Part shown: piece after piece, positions 35,603-43,449 of the stretch
Position numbering within the stretch: position 1 is the stretch's first letter
How the letters are laid out: each line of letters opens with the position of its first letter
Source of the DNA: Anaerococcus jeddahensis
Lineage (GTDB): Bacteria; Bacillota; Clostridia; Tissierellales; Peptoniphilaceae
Reading direction: 5' to 3'
DNA length: 64,000 nucleotides
Assembly: GCF_001182725.1 (NCBI RefSeq)
Contig: NZ_CWHU01000005.1
Span: forward strand, 1,116,001 to 1,180,000
The notes under the pieces: model-generated
What the model was told of the DNA's origin: nothing
Databases searched by the model: none
The model's input: only the letters and a program-made list of their open reading frames with translations
Translations under genes and position numbers: made by a program

Positions 35603-36502
35603 TTATTTTTTCCACTTCATTAAAACCAAAGATCCCGTTAAAACTAAAATCAAACCTATAAACAATCTTATCGTAAAAACTTCTCCCAAAATTATTACCG
35701 ATAAAATTGATCCGAAAATTGGGATAAATAATTTAAAAACTCCAAATTGGTTTGCACTGTGATTTTGTAAAACAATGGTCCATATTGTAAATGAAGTTGC
35801 TGTAATAAATGCTCCATAAAAAAGCATGATAAAAGCCTTTAAATTTATATAAACTGGATTTATAAGTAGAAATTTTCCTAGAATTATTAAAGGCAAGGAC
35901 CCCAAAAATAAAGCCAAGCCATTTAAAACATAAGGATTCGATCCTTTTGAATATTTTCTAAGCAAAACTGAGGCAAGAGCATTTATAAAAGTTGAGGTGA
36001 AAATAAATCCTTCTCCACTTAATTTAAATCCACTTCCCATTTTTTGATTTGAATTTACCAAAACAATTCCAGCTGTTCCAATTATTAAAGCAAGAATTGT
36101 GTTTGATGAAAGTTTATCTTCAGGAAGTAAAATGAGTGAAATTATTACAATCATAAAAGAATTTGAAGCTTGAATGATTGAAGATTTTACTCCACTTGTA
36201 TTTGATAGGCCTATATAATAGAAAAAATATTGCAAAAAAGTTTGAAGTATTGCAAGAACTATTACCAATTTAATATTTACACTTCTAAATGAAATTTTAC
36301 TTTTCCCAAAAATTTTCGCATAAAAAAACGCCAAAATTCCTGCCATGAAAAACCTAATTCCCGCAACATAAACCTTGGCAAAGGTATCATAAGATTTAAC
36401 ATCCAAAACTACATAAGTAGATTTAATAAGGGGGATTGCACTCCCCCATAAAAACATTGCTATTAAAGAAAAAATTACTGCATTTTTTTTATTTTTTAGC
36501 AT
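35603..36502 (-). CDS. EamA/DMT-superfamily transporter
   Basis: This 299-residue membrane protein has ten predicted helices in two EamA repeats (SLIAMFLWGSAIPLIKST...; LKLSGEGFIFTSTFINALASVLLRKYS...). The start at 36502 has an AGGA ribosome site; a longer frame to 36568 overlaps degV and is unlikely. The substrate is unknown; relatives export amino acids or other metabolites. It lies 7 nt downstream of degV copy 2. Confidence 0.85.
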   Translation of the reverse strand: MLKNKKNAVIFSLIAMFLWGSAIPLIKSTYVVLDVKSYDTFAKVYVAGIRFFMAGILAFFYAKIFGKSKISFRSVNIKLVIVLAILQTFLQYFFYYIGLSNTSGVKSSIIQASNSFMIVIISLILLPEDKLSSNTILALIIGTAGIVLVNSNQKMGSGFKLSGEGFIFTSTFINALASVLLRKYSKGSNPYVLNGLALFLGSLPLIILGKFLLINPVYINLKAFIMLFYGAFITATSFTIWTIVLQNHSANQFGVFKLFIPIFGSILSVIILGEVFTIRLFIGLILVLTGSLVLMKWKK

Positions 36503-36509
36503 ATTTGTC

Positions 36510-37376
36510 CTATCTTTTTTCTCCAAAATATGACAAAGAATACATGCCTGGTCCAACATGAGATCCAATCAAAGATCCAATTGGAGCAAGGCTTACTTTT
36601 GCATTTGGAAATTCTTCTTCAACCATTTCTTTTAATTTTTTTGCATTTTCATCAAAATATGCATAACCAATAAGAACTTCTTCAGATAAATCTGGATTCC
36701 AATTTTTTTGGAAATTTTTAAATAAAACTTTTATAGCTCTTTTTGTTCCTCTTTCAAGTTTTAAAACTTCAAGTGATCCATCATCTGTAATGTGAATAAC
36801 TGGTTTTACTTTTAAAAAATTTCCTATATCAGCACTGGTTTTTGAAATTCTTCCACCCTTATAAAGATATTTAAGACTTTCAACCCCAAATTGGGAAACC
36901 ATATATTTTGAATCTTCTTTAATAAAAGAATCAATTTGGTCTATATCTTTTCCTTCTTCTTGCATTTTTACAATAATTTGGCACAAAAGCCCTGCGCCAG
37001 TTGATGCTTGTTTTATATTATAAATATAAATTTTTCTATCAGGATATTTTTTCTCTAAAATTTCTTTTGCTTTTTGGGCATTTTCAAAAGTTCCTGATAA
37101 AGCATCGCTTAAACCTATATAAAAAATATCTTTTCCATCTTTTAAAACTTCTTCAAAATATTTTTCAAATGAAGCTAAATTGACTTGACTTGTTGATACA
37201 TTTTTATCATCTAGCATAAATTCATAATATTTATTTAGATTTTCCAAATCTGTGCCTATGATTTCATAGACCTCATCTTCCATATTTGATTGCATGGGAA
37301 CAATGATTATGTTTGAAGATTTTATAAAATCAACATTCATATCACTAGAACCATCTGTAATTATTCTAAATGTCAT
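36510..37376 (-). CDS. DegV family fatty-acid-binding protein, copy 2
   Basis: This 288-residue EDD-fold protein has ITDGSSDMNVDFIKSSN, VSTSQVNLASFE, IGLSDALSGTF and the C-terminal GSLIGSHVGPGMYSLSYFG loop. As with copy 1, it probably binds a fatty acid. It lies 8 nt downstream of hisS, in an apparent hisS-degV-eamA transcript. Confidence 0.88.
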   Translation of the reverse strand: MTFRIITDGSSDMNVDFIKSSNIIIVPMQSNMEDEVYEIIGTDLENLNKYYEFMLDDKNVSTSQVNLASFEKYFEEVLKDGKDIFYIGLSDALSGTFENAQKAKEILEKKYPDRKIYIYNIKQASTGAGLLCQIIVKMQEEGKDIDQIDSFIKEDSKYMVSQFGVESLKYLYKGGRISKTSADIGNFLKVKPVIHITDDGSLEVLKLERGTKRAIKVLFKNFQKNWNPDLSEEVLIGYAYFDENAKKLKEMVEEEFPNAKVSLAPIGSLIGSHVGPGMYSLSYFGEKR

Positions 37377-37384
37377 AACTCTCC

Positions 37385-38683
37385 TTAAATGTAAGCGGAA
37401 ATTTCATCAATTTTTACGCTAATTTGATTTCCATCTTCCATATCTTTTACAGAAACCATTTTATTTTCATATTCTTCTTGACCAATAATTAAAACTTTTT
37501 TCACGCCAATTTTATCGGCATAATTAATTTTTTTCTTAAACTTACCATCCTCAAGATATATATCTACTTTATACCCTTGATTTTTTAAATTATTTGCAAT
37601 CTCAATAGCATAGAAATTTAATTTTTCATCCATTGGAATAACCAAACAATCTGTAAATTTTTTCCTATATTTTTCTAAAAGACCAAGCTCTTGGAATTGA
37701 TAAAATAATCTTGTAAGACCAATAGAAAGACCTACTCCTGGTAAATTTTGCTTTGAAAAATTTCCAGCAAGATTTTCATATCTTCCACCAGAGCACACAC
37801 TTCCAATGGATTCATATCCATCCAAAAATGTTTCATAAACGGTAGAAGTATAATAATCAAGTCCACGTGTAATTGATAAGTCAATCATAATTGATTTATC
37901 ATCAATCCCAAATTTTATCATATAATCATAAACTTCTTTCAATTCCTTCAAACCAATTTTATAATTTTCATTTAAGTCTAAAGATTCAAGATAAGTCAAA
38001 AGTTCTCTATTTTCTCTTTTATTATTGATAAGATCCATTAATTTATCTGCTTTTTCTTCGCCACAAATCTCATCTAAAAGTTTTTTTGTATTTTCATCGC
38101 CAATTTTTGCTTTTTTATCAATTGTTCTTAAAACTTCTTCCCTTTCAGAAATTTCAAGTGATTCAAAAAATCCATTCAATAATTTTCTGTTGTTAATGTG
38201 AAAAGTAATTCCATCAAAATCTAGCTTTTGAAAAATATCATAAATTACCTTTGGTAAAAGAGCATCATTGTGGATTGATAAAGAATTATTTCCAATAATA
38301 TCAATATCGCATTGGTAAAATTCCTTGTATCTTCCTTTTTGATTTCTTTCTCCCCTATAAACTTTGGCAATTTGATATCTTTTAAAAGGAAAATTCAAAT
38401 CAGAAAAATGTTCTGATACATATCTTGCAAGAGGAACAGTTAAATCAAATCTCAAAGACATATCTTTTTTTGAAGAATCAATTCCAAAAATTTGTTTTTC
38501 AGTTTCTCCGCCGCCTTTAGCAAATAAAATATCATTTTTTTCAATAGCTGGCGTATCAATAGGCAAAAATTGATAAGATAAAAAAGTCTCTTCAATAATT
38601 TTTTTTATATAATCAAAAACTAGTTGGTCATCTGGTAAAAGTTCCATTACGCCTGAAATTGTTTGTGGTTTTACTATATTCAT
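37385..38683 (-). CDS. hisS: Histidine-tRNA ligase
   Basis: This is a class II aminoacyl-tRNA synthetase of 432 residues, the normal length. Motif 2 lies around FKRYQIAKVYRGERNQKGRYKEFYQCDIDIIG. The histidine-specific motifs LDYYTSTVYE and GGRYENLAG and motif 3 (GVGLSIGLTRL) are present. A C-terminal anticodon-binding domain is present, so it is HisS rather than HisZ. No T-box leader is possible, as only 13 nt separate it from the upstream gene. Confidence 0.95.
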   Translation of the reverse strand: MNIVKPQTISGVMELLPDDQLVFDYIKKIIEETFLSYQFLPIDTPAIEKNDILFAKGGGETEKQIFGIDSSKKDMSLRFDLTVPLARYVSEHFSDLNFPFKRYQIAKVYRGERNQKGRYKEFYQCDIDIIGNNSLSIHNDALLPKVIYDIFQKLDFDGITFHINNRKLLNGFFESLEISEREEVLRTIDKKAKIGDENTKKLLDEICGEEKADKLMDLINNKRENRELLTYLESLDLNENYKIGLKELKEVYDYMIKFGIDDKSIMIDLSITRGLDYYTSTVYETFLDGYESIGSVCSGGRYENLAGNFSKQNLPGVGLSIGLTRLFYQFQELGLLEKYRKKFTDCLVIPMDEKLNFYAIEIANNLKNQGYKVDIYLEDGKFKKKINYADKIGVKKVLIIGQEEYENKMVSVKDMEDGNQISVKIDEISAYI

Positions 38684-38696
38684 TCTAATCTCCTAA

Positions 38697-39374
38697 TCAT
38701 ATCCATATAAAAGATCCAGTATCAATTAAATTAGTATCTGGATATAATAATTTTAAATTTTCTTTATCTACTATATTTTTAATTATATCATATGAATTTA
38801 ATCTTTCTATATTTCCATTAAATAATAAGGTTTTCTCGCCAATTTTTCCAAAACATCCGCCCAAAAATCCCTTCTCAAATCCATCAAGAGGAATATTTTC
38901 TTCTTTCATTAAAGTTATGGGTAGAATATTTTTTGATTTTTTAAAAATTCCCATATCAGAAGTTAAAAGATTTTCATTAAAAACAAGCATAGAACATCTT
39001 GTGTAGCCTTGTTTTACAAATAAGTGATTGATGTTTTTTTCTTTAAAATATAATTTTATATGCTTTTCTGTAAAATCATTGTGAATATAGAAATTTTTAA
39101 ATTTCACAATATTATAAAGTGCATCGTAAGGATATTTTTTTGAAACTTCATCGCCCTTAATTACATTAATATTTTTAAGATTTTTTTTATAATAATCATA
39201 AACATTTTTATCAACAATTATATTCTCATCATCCAATTTAAAAATCGATAAATCAGGATGATCTGAAATTCTTTTATCAAGATTTGGATTATCAATTGTT
39301 TTTAAATATTTAATTTTTTTTAAATCCAAAAAATCTGTAAATTCTTTTTTAGATTTGTGGCTAATAATTAACAT
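38697..39374 (-). CDS. Conserved hypothetical protein (possibly DUF6873/GME-fold family)
   Basis: This 225-residue protein has no signal peptide or membrane segment. The segments KQGYTRCSMLVFNENLLTSDMGIFKK and DGFEKGFLGGCFGKIGEKTLLFNGNI recall a clostridial family annotated as a guanidino-modifying-enzyme fold (DUF6873). I hold that name loosely. The start at 39374 follows an AAGGAG ribosome site; an upstream ATG at 39398 runs into the tRNA terminator. It lies directly after the tRNA terminator and 13 nt before hisS. Confidence 0.65.
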   Translation of the reverse strand: MLIISHKSKKEFTDFLDLKKIKYLKTIDNPNLDKRISDHPDLSIFKLDDENIIVDKNVYDYYKKNLKNINVIKGDEVSKKYPYDALYNIVKFKNFYIHNDFTEKHIKLYFKEKNINHLFVKQGYTRCSMLVFNENLLTSDMGIFKKSKNILPITLMKEENIPLDGFEKGFLGGCFGKIGEKTLLFNGNIERLNSYDIIKNIVDKENLKLLYPDTNLIDTGSFIWI

Positions 39375-39396
39375 AATTCTCCTTAAATTTAGGTAC

Positions 39397-39418
39397 AAAA
39401 AAAGTCCTCAAAGAGGAC
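39397..39418 (-). terminator. Terminator of the tRNA cluster
   Basis: GTCCTC and GAGGAC arms with a 3-nt loop are followed on the minus strand by seven T. It begins about 6 nt after the tRNA-Cys CCA end. Confidence 0.88.
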
Positions 39419-39423
39419 AAATT

Positions 39424-39497
39424 TGGAGGCGCCACCCAGATTTGAACTGGGGATAAAGGTGTTGCAGACCTCTGCCTTACCACTTGGCTATGGCGCC
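39424..39497 (-). tRNA. tRNA-Cys (GCA)
   Basis: A full cloverleaf is readable on the minus strand: the acceptor GGCGCCA pairs with TGGCGCC, there is a D-arm, anticodon GCA in loop CTGCAAC, a T-arm TTCAAAT, and an encoded CCA at 39424-39426. It is the last of three tandem tRNAs. Confidence 0.95.
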
Positions 39498-39500
39498 ATA

Positions 39501-39575
39501 TGGAGCGGAAGACGGGATTCGAACCCGCGACCCTCGCCTTGGCAAGGCGATACTCTACCACTGAGCCACTTCCGC
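39501..39575 (-). tRNA. tRNA-Gly (GCC)
   Basis: The acceptor stem is GCGGAAG/CTTCCGC, the anticodon stem CGCCT...AGGCG carries GCC, the T-loop is TTCGAAT, and the CCA is encoded at 39501-39503. It is the middle gene of the Phe-Gly-Cys array. Confidence 0.95.
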
Positions 39576-39581
39576 ACTTTC

Positions 39582-39657
39582 TGGTGCCCAGAGGCGGAAT
39601 CGAACCACCGACACGGGGATTTTCAGTCCCCTGCTCTACCGACTGAGCTATCTGGGC
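39582..39657 (-). tRNA. tRNA-Phe (GAA)
   Basis: The acceptor stem is GCCCAGA/TCTGGGC, anticodon GAA sits in the loop CTGAAAA between GGGGA and TCCCC, the T-loop is TTCGATT, and the CCA is encoded at 39582-39584. It is the first gene of the array. Confidence 0.95.
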
Positions 39658-39672
39658 AAACACTACTCTTAT

Positions 39673-39701
39673 AGTATAGAATAATTTAGATTTATTGTCA
39701 A
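39673..39701 (-). promoter_or_regulatory. Promoter of the tRNA cluster
   Basis: TTGACA (39696-39701), 17 nt and TATACT (39673-39678) on the minus strand lie 15 nt upstream of the mature tRNA-Phe 5' end. This is a near-consensus stable-RNA promoter. Confidence 0.88.
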
Positions 39702-39740
39702 ATTTTTTTGGGAATTTTTAACAAATAATTAATTTATCTA

Positions 39741-39769
39741 TTCAAAATGAATGCAAATGTAATTATACT
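39741..39769 (+). promoter_or_regulatory. Possible promoter reading toward the glyoxalase-like gene
   Basis: TTCAAA (39741-39746), 17 nt and TATACT (39764-39769). If used, the transcript would carry a leader of about 200 nt that includes the structured region at 39806-39895. Confidence 0.4.
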
Positions 39770-39805
39770 AGAAAAAAATAATTTAGCAAATAAATTTTTA
39801 TTAAT

Positions 39806-39895
39806 AAAAAAAGAGCCTAGCAAAAATTTTTATTAATTTGCAAGGCTATGGTCATAAGGTTGCGAAATTTCTTATCCCTTATTTATATACCCTGG
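39806..39895. ncRNA. Unassigned structured element (small RNA or 5' leader)
   Basis: A strong hairpin (AGCCTAGC at 39814-39821 with GCAAGGCT at 39840-39847, extended inward by A/T pairs) is followed on the minus strand by seven T, so it works as a terminator for a minus-strand RNA. Next to it (about 39848-39895) is a stretch with ATAAGG/CCTTAT pairing and a GGCTG end. It is compositionally unlike the AT-rich flanks. No open frame fits. It could be a minus-strand small RNA or part of the plus-strand leader of the gene at 39979. I could not match it to any riboswitch class I know. Confidence 0.35.
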
Positions 39896-39978
39896 CTGAA
39901 ATTTATCATGTAAAAAATTGGTAAATTTATTTTAAAATTTTTTGGGTATAAACTTAATACAAAAATTTAGGAGGTATT

Positions 39979-40359
39979 ATGAAATTTAAATCAATTCACA
40001 CTTGTATATACACTGATAACGATAAAGAAAGTATAAAATTTTATGAAGATGCATTAAATATGCATATAACAAGAAGAAAAGATTATGATGAAGATGAATT
40101 TTCATTAATTTATATGGCAACAGATGATGGAGCTTATGAACTAGAACTCACTTTTAACCATGACGGAAGAAAATATGAACATGGTTCTTATTATGGACAC
40201 ATGGCATTTAAAACAAAAGAATTTGAAAAAGCCTATGAGCTTCATAAAAAAATGGGAATTGTAAGCCAAGAAATTGGTGGTCTATCTGATGGATCTGATA
40301 AATTTTATTTTATAAAAGATCCCCAAGGTTTTTCTATTGAAATAATTGAAGAAAAATAA
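39979..40359 (+). CDS. Glyoxalase I-like VOC-superfamily protein
   Basis: This 126-residue protein has the paired beta-alpha-beta-beta-beta VOC fold: SIHTCIYTDNDKESIKFYEDAL in the first half and GSYYGHMAFKTKEFEKAYELH, then FYFIKDPQGFSIEII in the second. Metal-ligand-like His (H7), Glu (in YELELTF), His (GHMAF) and Glu (IEIIEE) fit lactoylglutathione lyase. It probably handles methylglyoxal, but other VOC reactions cannot be excluded. It has an AGGAGG ribosome site and is transcribed alone. Confidence 0.83.
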   Translation: MKFKSIHTCIYTDNDKESIKFYEDALNMHITRRKDYDEDEFSLIYMATDDGAYELELTFNHDGRKYEHGSYYGHMAFKTKEFEKAYELHKKMGIVSQEIGGLSDGSDKFYFIKDPQGFSIEIIEEK

Positions 40360-40382
40360 TTAAAATTTGATAATTTATACTA

Positions 40383-40411
40383 AAAAAATCGGACCTTTCT
40401 AGGTCCGTTTT
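40383..40411. terminator. Bidirectional terminator between the VOC gene and rlmH
   Basis: CGGACCT/AGGTCCG arms (40390-40407) have an A run on the left and T run on the right. It serves the plus-strand VOC gene and the minus-strand rlmH. Confidence 0.85.
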
Positions 40412-40892
40412 ATTTGTGATAGGGTTCATTATTTATAATTTTGTAAGCCCTATAAATTTGTTCTATCAAAATTAATCTCATTAATTTATGTGGGAAGGTC
40501 ATTTTTGAAAATGATAATTTATAGTCTGCCTTATCACTTATTTTTTTTGATAAACCATTTGATCCTCCAATTACAAAAACCAAATCTTTTCCCATTCCAT
40601 AGGTCATTTGATCTTTTATTAATTTTGAAAATTTTTCTGATGATAGGCTTTTGCCTTCAATTTCAAGGCTTATTATGAAGGAGTTTTCTTTTATTTTTTT
40701 TAAAATCCTATCTGCTTCTCTTTCTTTTACAATTTCTAGTTCTTTTTCTGATAGATTTTCCGGAGCTTTTTCATCATTTACTTCAAATATTTTCAATTTT
40801 ACATAGGGTTTTAATCTTTTTTCATACTCACCGATTGCATCTTTAAAATATTTTTCTTTTATTTTTCCTACACTTACTATTGAAATATTCAT
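40410..40892 (-). CDS. rlmH: 23S rRNA pseudouridine-1915 N3-methyltransferase RlmH
   Basis: This 160-residue SPOUT methyltransferase has the knot motifs [15 protein letters not shown] and [25 protein letters not shown], ending in the conserved NEPYHK. Its start overlaps the trmB stop by 4 nt. Confidence 0.96.
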   Translation of the reverse strand: MNISIVSVGKIKEKYFKDAIGEYEKRLKPYVKLKIFEVNDEKAPENLSEKELEIVKEREADRILKKIKENSFIISLEIEGKSLSSEKFSKLIKDQMTYGMGKDLVFVIGGSNGLSKKISDKADYKLSFSKMTFPHKLMRLILIEQIYRAYKIINNEPYHK

Positions 40893-41521
40893 TTATTAAA
40901 TCTCGCTTTTATATAATAAATTGGCATTTTTTTATTTCTAAATTTTCTCTCGTATTCACTTATGTATTTACTTTTTTCTTCTGACAAATTTTCATTTTTT
41001 TCAATTATATCCATAGAAAAATCTTCAAAATATTTAAGTGAAGCTTCATAAAAATCTCTATTATCAGTTTTAAGCTCTAAAATCGCCTTATCTTTTATAA
41101 TATTTTTGTACCTATTTAAAAATCTTTCGTGGCTTAGCCTTCTTTTATGGTGACGTCTTTTTGGCCATGGAGTTGAAAAATTTAAATAAATTCTTGAAAT
41201 TTCTTCACCTTCAAAAATTTCTTCCAAATTTTCTGCATCTGAAATAAGGCCTCTAACATTTGTAAGTTCACTTTCTTTCATTTTTCTACTGCAAACTACA
41301 AAGGCATTAGTATTTACTTCAAGGCCTATAAAATTTATGTTAGGTTTGTCTTTGGCAATTTCTACCAAAAAATCTCCCCTACCAGACCCAATTTCTAAAT
41401 ATATATCATTATCATTTCCAAAAATTTCTTTCCATTTCCCCTTATTTTCTTTTCCACCAAAAAATATTTGAGGATTTTCTTTCATTTCTGGAATTGCATT
41501 TTCTTTAAATCTTAATCTCAT
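40889..41521 (-). CDS. trmB: tRNA (guanine-N7-)-methyltransferase TrmB
   Basis: The enzyme makes m7G46 in tRNA. The 210 residues carry the SAM motif [24 protein letters not shown] and KTDNRDFYE. The normally conserved SDPWPK motif reads [11 protein letters not shown] here, with Thr (codon ACT) in place of Asp. The rest of the active-site region is normal. It is first in the trmB-rlmH operon. Confidence 0.92.
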   Translation of the reverse strand: MRLRFKENAIPEMKENPQIFFGGKENKGKWKEIFGNDNDIYLEIGSGRGDFLVEIAKDKPNINFIGLEVNTNAFVVCSRKMKESELTNVRGLISDAENLEEIFEGEEISRIYLNFSTPWPKRRHHKRRLSHERFLNRYKNIIKDKAILELKTDNRDFYEASLKYFEDFSMDIIEKNENLSEEKSKYISEYERKFRNKKMPIYYIKARFNK

Positions 41522-41612
41522 TTCCCATCCTTTCTATTAAGTAATAGTTTACAAAATATTTGTAATAAAAACAAGAAAAGAAAATTTTAATTTTAAAATC
41601 CTAAATACCTAT

Positions 41613-41640
41613 TGACATTAATATACTATGTTGTACAATG
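41613..41640 (+). promoter_or_regulatory. Promoter and probable PadR operator
   Basis: TTGACA (41613-41618), 16 nt and TACAAT (41635-41640) precede padR. The palindrome TTGTACAA overlaps the -10, and ATGT/ACAT-like repeats surround it (about 41625-41650), as in PadR autoregulatory sites. Confidence 0.7.
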
Positions 41641-41685
41641 TATATAGCGATAAGATAAATTGAATTTTTAATAGAAAGGATTGTT

Positions 41686-42021
41686 ATGAATGAAGATTGG
41701 ATTTCTCAAATTAAACGTGGAACTTTAGAATATGCTATCTTAATTTTAATTAAAAAAAAGGATAGATATGGCTATGATTTAATTCAAACTCTTGAAAAAT
41801 ATCCAATGTTACAAACAAAGGAGAGCACTGTGTACCCACTACTTCGAAGGCTTCTAAAAAATAATTATTTAGAAGCTTATTGGAAAAATATAGAAGAAGG
41901 CACTCCTCCAAGAAAATATTATAAAATTACAGAACTTGGAAATTTTTATTTAAATGCTTTAAAAAGAGATTGGATGATTCTTGTAAAAAATATTTCAGAT
42001 CTTAGTGAGGAAGAAAAATGA
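41686..42021 (+). CDS. PadR family transcriptional regulator
   Basis: This 111-residue winged-helix repressor has the family signature: ISQIKRGTLEYAILILI, YGYDLIQTLEKYP, KESTVYPLLRRL and TPPRKYYKITELG. It overlaps the following membrane-protein gene by 4 nt, the classic PadR plus HAAS-domain pair. It probably autoregulates through the site at its promoter. Confidence 0.93.
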   Translation: MNEDWISQIKRGTLEYAILILIKKKDRYGYDLIQTLEKYPMLQTKESTVYPLLRRLLKNNYLEAYWKNIEEGTPPRKYYKITELGNFYLNALKRDWMILVKNISDLSEEEK

Positions 42022-42599
42022 AAATTAGTAAAATTGATTATAATTTAGAAAAATATTTATCAAAAGTAGACAGCAATTTAAAATATATGTCTATTTCTGA
42101 AAAAACTGATATTTTAAGTGAACTTAAAAATTCATTTTATGAAAGGCTAAATGATGGACAAAGCTCTGAGTATATAATTTCTCAAATGGAAAGTCCAAAA
42201 GACTTAGCATTTTCTTATATGGGCGATAGTATTGTAAAAAGTAAAGATTTTTCCTTTAAAAATTTAATTATGGCTATAGGATTTTATTCTTACGCTTCAT
42301 TTGCGTGGATTTGTATTATACCAACTCTTGCAATACTTTCCATCTCTTTTTTCTTTTCTAGTGGCATTAGCACATTTGCAGGTATAATGGGACTTTTTAA
42401 AGGAATAATTCACATTAAACCAATCGATGAATTAAAATTTATCTTTTTTGGATTTGAATTAAAAGGGATTTCTGCCTTAATTGCAGGCCTTATTTTAGCC
42501 TTGCTATTTTTTGTAATTGGAATTTTATTTTGGAAAGCTACAATTGCTACAATTAAATTTTTGCAAAAGCAAAAAAGGAAATTAAATAATGGAAATTGA
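42018..42599 (+). CDS. HAAS-domain membrane protein (DUF1700-like)
   Basis: The 193 residues have an N-terminal helical HAAS signalling domain (~1-75: YLSKVDSNLKYMSISEKTDILSEL...). Three to four membrane helices follow (~85-180). Such proteins are typically encoded next to PadR regulators and are thought to relay envelope signals. The specific role is unknown. Confidence 0.8.
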   Translation: MKISKIDYNLEKYLSKVDSNLKYMSISEKTDILSELKNSFYERLNDGQSSEYIISQMESPKDLAFSYMGDSIVKSKDFSFKNLIMAIGFYSYASFAWICIIPTLAILSISFFFSSGISTFAGIMGLFKGIIHIKPIDELKFIFFGFELKGISALIAGLILALLFFVIGILFWKATIATIKFLQKQKRKLNNGN

Positions 42600-42655
42600 T
42601 AATCCAAAAAACTTGCAGAAATTATAAATTTAGCTTATAAAAATTTTTGTAATCA

Positions 42656-42780
42656 AAACTACCAGCTTAGCTGGTAGTTTGCATAGCGCCTATAAGGTGC
42701 GAATACCGGCACGCCCCTATTGGGACTCCGAGTATTCCATCACATGCACCACTTTCCCAACTACTGCTTAAGCAGTTTTT
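42656..42780 (+). ncRNA. GC-richer structured region at the IS200 right end
   Basis: Downstream of the transposase stop are the right-end palindrome, GCGCC/GGTGC, GAATAC/GTATTC enclosing CCCCTATTGGG, and CTGCTTAAGCAG followed by eight T. The last hairpin is an intrinsic terminator for the plus strand. The segment (about 50% GC by eye) is far richer than its surroundings. It could be transposon end DNA only, or a plus-strand RNA antisense to transposase read-through. Confidence 0.35.
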
Positions 42781-42781
42781 T

Positions 42782-43249
42782 TTATTTGTTTTTATTTGAC
42801 TTTCTCGTAAACGGGTCATAGTATTCCTTTATACTTATTTGGTCTGTATAATAATCTTCTTTTAATTGATTTTGTATATATTCTTTTATTTTCTTTTCAT
42901 TTCTTCCCACTGTATCTACATAATATCCTCTACACCAAAAATGTCTATTTCCATATTTATATTTTAAATTAGCGTGTCTATCGAATATTATCAGTGAACT
43001 TTTTCCTTTTAAATATCCCATTATTTGTGATATTGAGTATTTCGGTGGAATTTCTACCAACATGTGGACATGATCTGGGCATAGTTCTGCTTCTATTATT
43101 CTTATTCCTTTTCTTGAACACAGTTGTCGAAGTATACTTCCTATATCTTTTCTTAATTGTCTATATATTACTTGTCTTCTATATTTTGGTGCGAATACTA
43201 TATGATATTTGCATCTCCAGCTTGTATGCGATAAAGTATTTTTATCCAT
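42782..43249 (-). CDS. tnpA: IS200-family transposase TnpA (Y1 HUH endonuclease)
   Basis: This 155-residue single-strand transposase has the HUH motif in DHVHMLVEIPP, and the nucleophilic Tyr is most likely that of KEYIQNQL in the C-terminal helix. Starting motifs (CKYHIVFAPKYRR) and length match IS200 TnpA, so it appears intact. Translation starts at 43249 behind an AAGGAGGT site that can be sequestered by upstream sequence. Confidence 0.95.
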   Translation of the reverse strand: MDKNTLSHTSWRCKYHIVFAPKYRRQVIYRQLRKDIGSILRQLCSRKGIRIIEAELCPDHVHMLVEIPPKYSISQIMGYLKGKSSLIIFDRHANLKYKYGNRHFWCRGYYVDTVGRNEKKIKEYIQNQLKEDYYTDQISIKEYYDPFTRKSNKNK

Positions 43250-43253
43250 GATT

Positions 43254-43305
43254 ACCTCCTTGTTTAATTGTGCATGTGACTATCACAATTATACTTTAAG
43301 GAGGT
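43254..43305 (-). promoter_or_regulatory. tnpA ribosome-site-sequestering hairpin
   Basis: The tnpA ribosome site AAGGAGGT (43254-43261 on the minus strand) has a perfect 8-nt complement, ACCTCCTT, at 43298-43305. Inside is a 7-bp stem (43266-43272 with 43284-43290). Such a structure in the 5' leader would block translation, as is known for IS200. A TATAAT lies between the two arms, so the structure forms only if transcription starts upstream of 43305. Confidence 0.5.
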
Positions 43306-43403
43306 TTTCTTGGTGCTTGAAGCTAAAGCTAAATCCCTCCACCTGCATAGCAGGTGGTTTTTTGTTTCGCTCTCTTTCGTTCGCTCAACTCACTTAAGTG
43401 GAC

Positions 43404-43436
43404 AAGAAAAACCCAAAATCCAAGTATGGATTTTGG
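43404..43436 (-). terminator. Terminator of the surface phosphatase gene
   Basis: A perfect 10-bp stem CCCAAAATCC/GGATTTTGGG with a 6-nt loop is followed on the minus strand by five T. It lies 14 nt after the stop codon at 43450. Confidence 0.9.
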
Positions 43437-43449
43437 GCTTCAGAAAAAA

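Larger units (their letters stand above)
42656..43357 (-). mobile_element. IS200-type insertion sequence (IS200/IS605 family)
   Basis: The ~700-bp element consists of a single Y1 transposase gene between two subterminal palindromes. The right-end palindrome at 42656-42680 has 11-bp arms and a TTA loop. The left-end palindrome at 43339-43357 has 8-bp arms and an ATA loop. There are no terminal inverted repeats or target duplications, as expected for this family. It has no tnpB. The true ends lie a little outside the palindromes and cannot be placed exactly. It sits between the PadR/HAAS pair and the phosphatase gene without interrupting either. Confidence 0.85.

Noticed and set aside
37377..38700. 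T-box leader for hisS
   Set aside because: Only 13 nt separate hisS from the upstream gene and no T-box consensus is visible there or upstream of that gene.
39361..39674. Open frames of 83-100 codons on both strands across the tRNA cluster
   Set aside because: They run through three complete tRNA genes with cloverleaf structure, CCA ends, promoter and terminator; the frames are by-products of tRNA sequence.
39806..39895. Cyclic-di-GMP (GEMM) or SAM riboswitch
   Set aside because: Scattered resemblances (CAGGG, CGCAA) lack the full conserved cores and pairing of either class.
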